A stretch of 50,438 nt of DNA from Lichtheimia corymbifera B2541 (lineage: Eukaryota; Mucoromycota; Mucoromycetes; Mucorales; Lichtheimiaceae), in the NCBI GenBank assembly GCA_000697475.1, contig JNEU01000639.1:1-50438 (forward strand). Direction: 5' to 3'. How positions within the stretch are numbered: position 1 is the first letter of the stretch; every line of letters starts with the position of its first letter. This document shows, in pieces, positions 45,308 to 50,438 of this stretch. The translations under genes were made by a program, and so were the position numbers. The notes under the pieces were generated by a model. The model was not told the DNA's origin. It saw only the letters and a list, made by a program, of their open reading frames with translations, and ran no database searches.

Positions 45308-47963
45308 TCAACTTTCTTCCTGCCCCTGTTCTTGTGTATGATCACCCTCTGATTGTGTGAGTAGACCAAGGAGTACACTATTTTCAGAAGGCATATCCAG
45401 AGACATTGATGACAGTGGGTTATCTCGAGATGCTCGCTGATGTGTAAAATTGAATTGGTTGATCAAAGGCGTGCGTAGTGGATGCATGGGAGAAAATTCA
45501 TGTGACGGAATAAGTGGGTGCGTGGATGAAATGGTAGGACGAGAATTGTTGTCATGATCATCGTCAGTTTGAGTGGTAGTCGTGGTGGTAGCTGTGGTGT
45601 TGTTCAAGTAGTTATTCCATTCATGGACATCCAGTGATGGTGGTACTCCCCAAAACGCTGTATGAAATGGGTCATAAGGTTGCTGATGCAAGTTGCGAAC
45701 CATGTTGGGTGCAGCAAACGGATCCATACTAGGTGCTCCTCGCTCTTGAAGGTCTTGTGGATCCGTGTTATCATCCTCATGTTCTGGTGAATTCGGCACT
45801 GCAATCGCTGGTTGTGGTTGATGGTCGCTTTGACTTGCACGTCGTGGGACATATTCATCACATTCAAGATTGATTTCACGTAACCCTGCTAATTCACCGA
45901 GAATATTACAGCAACGAGCTGCGTTCATCCATGTGTCTTCAATTTCATCCAAAGCACGCATAATCTTGTTGATGTAGACCTTGGCATCAAACGCCTTTGC
46001 AGCATCATCAGAGGAAGCCATCTTGATAAAAACAATACCAGCTGTAAAGACGCAATAGACAGCAAAGTTGAATACATGACGAAGTTGTTGCTCGGCCAAC
46101 ATGACATTGACAATATCAAGAATCGAATTGGCTGCTGAAATACAGATCTTGTACGAAGGAAGTGATGCTGGTGACCCCGATGCAGCAGCATGACCTGGCC
46201 CAGGAATAAAAGGTCGATGGAGAAGAATAACAGTAGTGTAATAAACCATGTATATCTGCGCTACTGCCAAGGGTGGTGCTCGCCCAGTCTCCCCATATTC
46301 AGTGTCTGGTAATCGGTACTGTAATGATGGTGGTAATCCATTGTACCAGTGAGTCAATTCCCGGTTGAGTTTGGTCAACACATGTTCAAGATGCTGAGCG
46401 GATTCTTGATGACGTGCTTTTGCGTAATAAACATTGCGTAGAACATGACCTAAAATGTCACATATCTTGATGAATTGGACAAAGGTCTCGAGTACTTTGG
46501 GCTGTTTCTCAGTCGCATTGTCATCATCATCATTGCTGTTGTCATCGTCGTCGTCGTCTTCAGATGGAAAAGGTACATCACAATCTCGTTCTTCAAAGCT
46601 TGCTGATCGACCATAAATAGCGCTGGTGAGACGATCCATGATAAAACAACACCAAAAGACCCGTTTCCTTCGTTCACGTTCATCTGGTGGAACATTCCAA
46701 TGATCACAGTTGCGGTGTAAACCAAGGTCGAGAGCCATGCGAAAGGCCATTCCACTGTATAACCAACCACGTGCGTACTTCATGGTACCATGTTGATGTA
46801 TAGCCAATAGCAACAATGCCTGTACAGTTGATATGCGAGGGACATCATAGTAATCATCCAACAAGCTCCGAGCACGTTCGAAAAAGATTTCACCCGCCGT
46901 ATCTGGAGCACCAGGATCAGAACGAGTTCTCACATCCGGTGATATTCGAGAAGCGACAGCATAAATAGCATTGAGTAAGAGTGGTGAAATAGGTTCGAGC
47001 GGTGAATTGAGTGAAGAAGTAAGGCGTTTCTTGTAGAATAATGGCAATGATGGATAAAAGTATTCAAAATACTTGTTGAGCAGATGATGAGAAAGATCCT
47101 TGGGTGGTAATTCATATGGATCCAATGACTTGCGCACAGGCGGTCGTTCACAAGTAGAAAACTTATGACCCCATCCAGAGAAATGAAATGCTCCATTTTG
47201 ATATGCTCTGCTTTTCTGTACAAGGTAATATCCAGATGACTTGCCGAGGTAGCGTACTTGTCCATTCTCTTCCATGGTCAGTTGCCCCGTGCTACTGTCA
47301 CCAGGCGATCCCGGAGTTGAAGAATTACTGCTATTGCTGGCCATCGTAGATTCGGAAAAACAAATTTGCGATAGAGACATTGGTGACTCTTTTGGGGACA
47401 TGGATGATAGTTGATGCTGATGCTGATGTTGTGGTTGCTGTTGTTGCTGCTGCTGCTGTTTGTTGCTGTTGCCAGGTTCATGGTCTTTGGTCCTTCGCAC
47501 AGGTCGATTATTGATTATCTGCCCAGATGCTGTTTCTAATGGTGCATTCAACTCGTCCAATAGTTCCTTGCACTTGTCGCTATTGTCGTTCTTGGCCATA
47601 TCTCGTAGAAATGCTTCCAGCTTGTGCAGACGACTCTCAACGGCCTCGATATATCCTTTTGGAGGTCCTCGCTATAGCATTATCCAAACATTAGCCCCTC
47701 TACAACATGGCATGCCTATTAGACATCCCAACTCACCTTTTTTGTCATATCCTTGTAGCTACAATCCAAATTGAAGGCTTGACAGTTGCCACATATAGGT
47801 GTTCCTCCATCGCACTTGATCTTTTTGCGACGACATAGATCGCTGCACGGCTAAATTACTGAGTCTCTCATTCTCGTAATGCACTCAAGAAAATATGCCA
47901 TTACCATGCGCGGCTCACGCGCTGTCGTTTCTGGCCCGAAGTTCCAGTATCAGACGATGACAT
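45308..47963 (-). CDS. Zn2Cys6 fungal-trans transcription factor, XlnR-type
   Basis: A nuclear regulator. Three exons (47905-47963, 47737-47842, 45308-47671) give 842 aa. The binuclear cluster ACDLCRRKKIKCDGGTPICG, then NCQAFNLDCSY, is split by intron 1 inside the first Cys codon; a nearer acceptor at 47858 would give an abnormal C-x3-C spacing. The linker and coiled coil RGPPKGYIEAVESRLHKLEA is typical of the xylanolytic-activator group. The fungal-trans domain holds ISTVQALLLLAIHQHGTMKY, ARGWLYSGMAFRMALDLGLH, RRKRVFWCCFIMDRLTSAIY and RSASFEERDCDVPFP. Gln/His-rich (about residues 100-120) and Asp/Asn-rich inserts surround it. It is divergent from the PHO84-type gene with 120 bp between starts. 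The regulated pathway is not readable. Confidence 0.92.
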
Positions 47964-48064
47964 TTGGAGAATAGAACAAGTTGGTTGTTGTTGTTGTTGT
48001 TGTTAAAAGTAGCAAGTATAAAGAAAGACAAGGGCGGACTTGAACCAAAGAATTCACATTAGAC

Positions 48065-48070
48065 CACGTG
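48065..48070. promoter_or_regulatory. CACGTG site in the promoter shared with the PHO84-type gene
   Basis: CACGTG lies 19 bp before the proposed start codon of the phosphate transporter and 100 bp before the divergent Zn2Cys6 gene. CACGTG is the high-affinity Pho4 site that drives PHO84 in yeast, so phosphate-starvation control is a reasonable inference. Confidence 0.45.
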
Positions 48071-48083
48071 ATATGATCCCTCC

Positions 48084-50409
48084 ATGCTATATAAGGGTTC
48101 CGTCCAAATAAAAAAAGTTGATTCATTTACTAGTACACCTCGTCCGCAACCACAAGCTAGTCCCCTTGAGGCCCTTGATGATACAGGCAAATTCATCAAT
48201 TGGCGTCAAGCGAGGACATTATTGATTAGCAGCACAGGCTTCTTTACCGATGCGTAGGTTCTTTCATGGTTTTGGTAGTAGAAGAAAATTTCTCACTTTG
48301 CAAGCTACAATCTAGCTATGATATATTCATCATCAACCTGGTTACGCCCATGTTGGGCTATATCTATTACAAAGACGATCATAATCAGGTATGAGCACTT
48401 CTTGTTGGTATATAACCAACCACTTAAACTTTTTGACTCTCAGATGCCCAGTGGTATTCAAGGTCCCTTTAAGGGTATGGTCTCATTTGGCCAGCTTGTT
48501 GGTCAATTAACATTTGGTTTCCTTGGTGATGGTATGTACATATACGATGCAGTAGTAAAATGAAAAATGGTATTCATCCTCCTTCTTGATTAGCCTTTGG
48601 AAGAAAATCCATTTATGGTCTCGAGCTCTTATTGATTATCATTGCCACCATCAATTGTGCTACATCCGCTTCCGCCGTGGAAGGTGTTGGTGCAGTTGGC
48701 TTTCTTGGTTTTTGGCGTTTCATCTTGGGTATTGGCATTGGAGGTATGGTTATAACACCATCATGATTTTTCTTGGAACATTGACCATGTGCCGTGTTTC
48801 GATGTAGGTGACTATCCAATGTCCAGTACTGTTGCTTCGTACGTAAACAATGGCTCAAAAGAAAAAAACCATGTTTAACATGTGGTGTTATAGTGAATGG
48901 GCATCTACCCATAACCGAGGAACGATGATTGCCTTTATTTTCTCGATGCAAGGTGTGGGACAAATCGTTGCTGCATTGGTGACCATGATATTACTTGCCA
49001 TCTTTAAGGGTGCTGTCGAAGATAATGTCGACAACCTTGATTATGTATGGCGTCTATGCATTGGTCTTGGATGTATCCCAGCAGTGGCAACCATCTATGG
49101 GCGATGGACAATGCCTGAATCGCCTCGTTATACCGTCAACGTACAACACGACTCTGAAGGTGCACCTGCAGCTATTGCAGCCACAGAAACGTTTAGAGCC
49201 AAAAATCGCCCATGTGTATCAACACCCAACCTTGACGATGAAGAAAAAAGTACCACGCATGAACAACGTGATCAACAACAGGATGATTTTGTGGTCGTTG
49301 CACAGCCTGAAACACCTGTTTCCAATGCACCCACATCCATGATTGAATATGCTGAATCTCAATCCCATCTCAGCGGCAATAATAGAGAGCCTGAAAATGC
49401 CAGTTTGGCTTCTGAAAAGACTGTAACCACCATTCACGATGAAAATGTTTTACAACCACAGAAACAACGCAAGACACAAAAAGAGATTCGACGAGAAAAC
49501 ATTCGAGATTTTGTTCAGGTAAGGAAAGAGTAAAAAGCAAAGTGATATCACCCTCATGTCTCTTTCGAAAATAGCATTTTCGAAAATGGAAAAACCTAAA
49601 AGTGCTTCTTGGCGTAAGCCTTTGCTGGTGAGCTTTGTTTCAAATTCAAACTGCAGACTATGTTTTTATATTGACAATGGCGTACTTAGGTTCTTTATGG
49701 ATATCGCCTTTTATGGCACCAATCTTAACCAGGCGTTGATTTTAAGCTCAATGGGATTTGCACCTACCGATCTTGGTGCTTGGGATACGTTATTCAAGCA
49801 AGCCCTTGGTAATCTTATCTTGGCGGGTCTTGGTTCATTCCCAGGTTATATTATGAGTGTGCTCACCATTGAGCGTTTGGGAAGAAAACGATCCAATTCA
49901 TGGGCTTCCTTATGGTGGGAGCGCTGTATATTGTTCTTGGTGCAGGATGGGAACCCATCCAAGATGCATCGGTGGCACTCTTCATTGTCATTTTTGCCAT
50001 TTCTCAAGTATGTTACTACATATTCGTGGATCACACTCTGGCTGTAAAACTAATCTTTTATGCAGTTCTTTTTTAATTTTGGTCCCAACGTCACCACCTT
50101 TGTATTGCCTGCAGAGGTGTTTCCCACTCGCCATCGTGCCAAAGCACACGGTATTGCTTCAGCTTCTGGTAAACTCGGTGCCATTATAGCCACATTTGCC
50201 TTTAACGCCTTGGCTGATGTGGGTGGTCCACCTGGGAAACGTCATTTTCTTCCCTATGTCTTGATCATCTTTGGCGTAATTATGCTCATTTCTGTGATCT
50301 TTACTCATTGGGTACCCGAGACAAAGGTAAATATAAACATGTCCAATATATTCATCTTGCTCATACATGGGGGATATAGGGACGTCCATTGAGTGATTTT
50401 GAATCATGA
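48084..50409 (+). pseudogene. PHO84: PHO84-type high-affinity phosphate:H+ symporter with one-base frameshift
   Basis: A major-facilitator phosphate transporter of the plasma membrane. Ten exons (48084-48253, 48316-48388, 48444-48531, 48594-48743, 48808-48838, 48894-49518, 49575-49627, 49690-50007, 50066-50326, 50380-50409) would encode about 600 aa. Family blocks: TGFFTDAYDIFIINLVTPML, GQLVGQLTFGFLGDAFGRKS, GIGIGGDYPMSSTVASE, ALDIAFYGTNLNQ-like, and FFFNFGPNVTTFVLPAEVFP. Exon 8 changes frame at about 49885-49891, in an AAAA run after LGR: the first part reads one frame, FMGFLMVGALYIVLGAGW the next, and exon phases only close if one base is missing. The start is doubtful too, since TATATAAG (48088-48095) overlaps it. 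It is either a sequencing error, a recent null allele or a pseudogene; everything else is intact. Confidence 0.8.
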
Positions 50410-50438
50410 TATTGTAGTAGTAGTACTTTTTACTGAAT

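Overview
The window looks like nuclear DNA from a filamentous early-diverging fungus, most likely Mucoromycota (Mucorales-like). Genes are intron-dense: about 130 inferred introns, mostly 50-80 nt with GT-AG ends, of which four are GC-AG. Fungal markers are present (velvet factor, two Zn2Cys6 factors, a Crz1-like zinc finger). So are genes that I recall as missing from yeasts but kept in basal fungi and animals: RAB3GAP1, UBR7, CSA/ERCC8, CUL4 and LAMTOR2. Products were recognised by reading the translations. No database search was possible, and every exon boundary is an inference from reading frame, splice signals and remembered family conservation.

Layout. 1-193: N-terminus of an unrecognised protein (minus). 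490-571 and 8503-8584: two near-identical tRNA-Tyr genes (minus). 957-6935: clathrin heavy chain. 7080-8119: FSH-type serine hydrolase. 9305-10323: Zn2Cys6 factor. 10417-12058: disordered PIP-box protein. 12249-13076: claudin-like membrane protein. Minus-strand run from 13094 to 28873: isoorotate-decarboxylase-like amidohydrolase, a small conserved protein, RAB3GAP1, a Cue1-like protein, two tandem SWIM-RING proteins, CUL4 and UBR7. 29023-31931: MCM5. 32981-34632: velvet factor. 34932-35834: Crz1-like zinc finger (minus). 37002-38903: Zrg17-like CDF protein. 38904-42221: gene-poor stretch with a satellite-like repeat. 42222-42627: putative small acylated protein (minus). 43076-44606: CSA (minus), head-to-head with LAMTOR2 (44639-45225). 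45308-47963: XlnR-type factor (minus). 48084-50409: PHO84-type phosphate transporter carrying an apparent one-base frameshift.

Functional themes. Five neighbouring minus-strand genes (18.97-28.87 kb) act in the ubiquitin system. CSA, 15 kb further on, is the kind of substrate receptor that plugs into CUL4 through DDB1. MCM5, CUL4, CSA and the PIP-box protein all touch replication or repair. CHC1, RAB3GAP1 and LAMTOR2 belong to membrane traffic and lysosome/vacuole signalling.

The least ordinary items are the roughly 178-bp monomers arranged as a three-monomer higher-order repeat near 40 kb, the tRNA-Tyr pair with a conserved 3-prime trailer hairpin, the tandem SWIM-RING pair of which one copy carries a SUMO-interacting motif, the PIP-box protein, and the 32-bp gap between the CSA and LAMTOR2 start codons. 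I did not see a clear new multi-gene defence or biosynthetic system.
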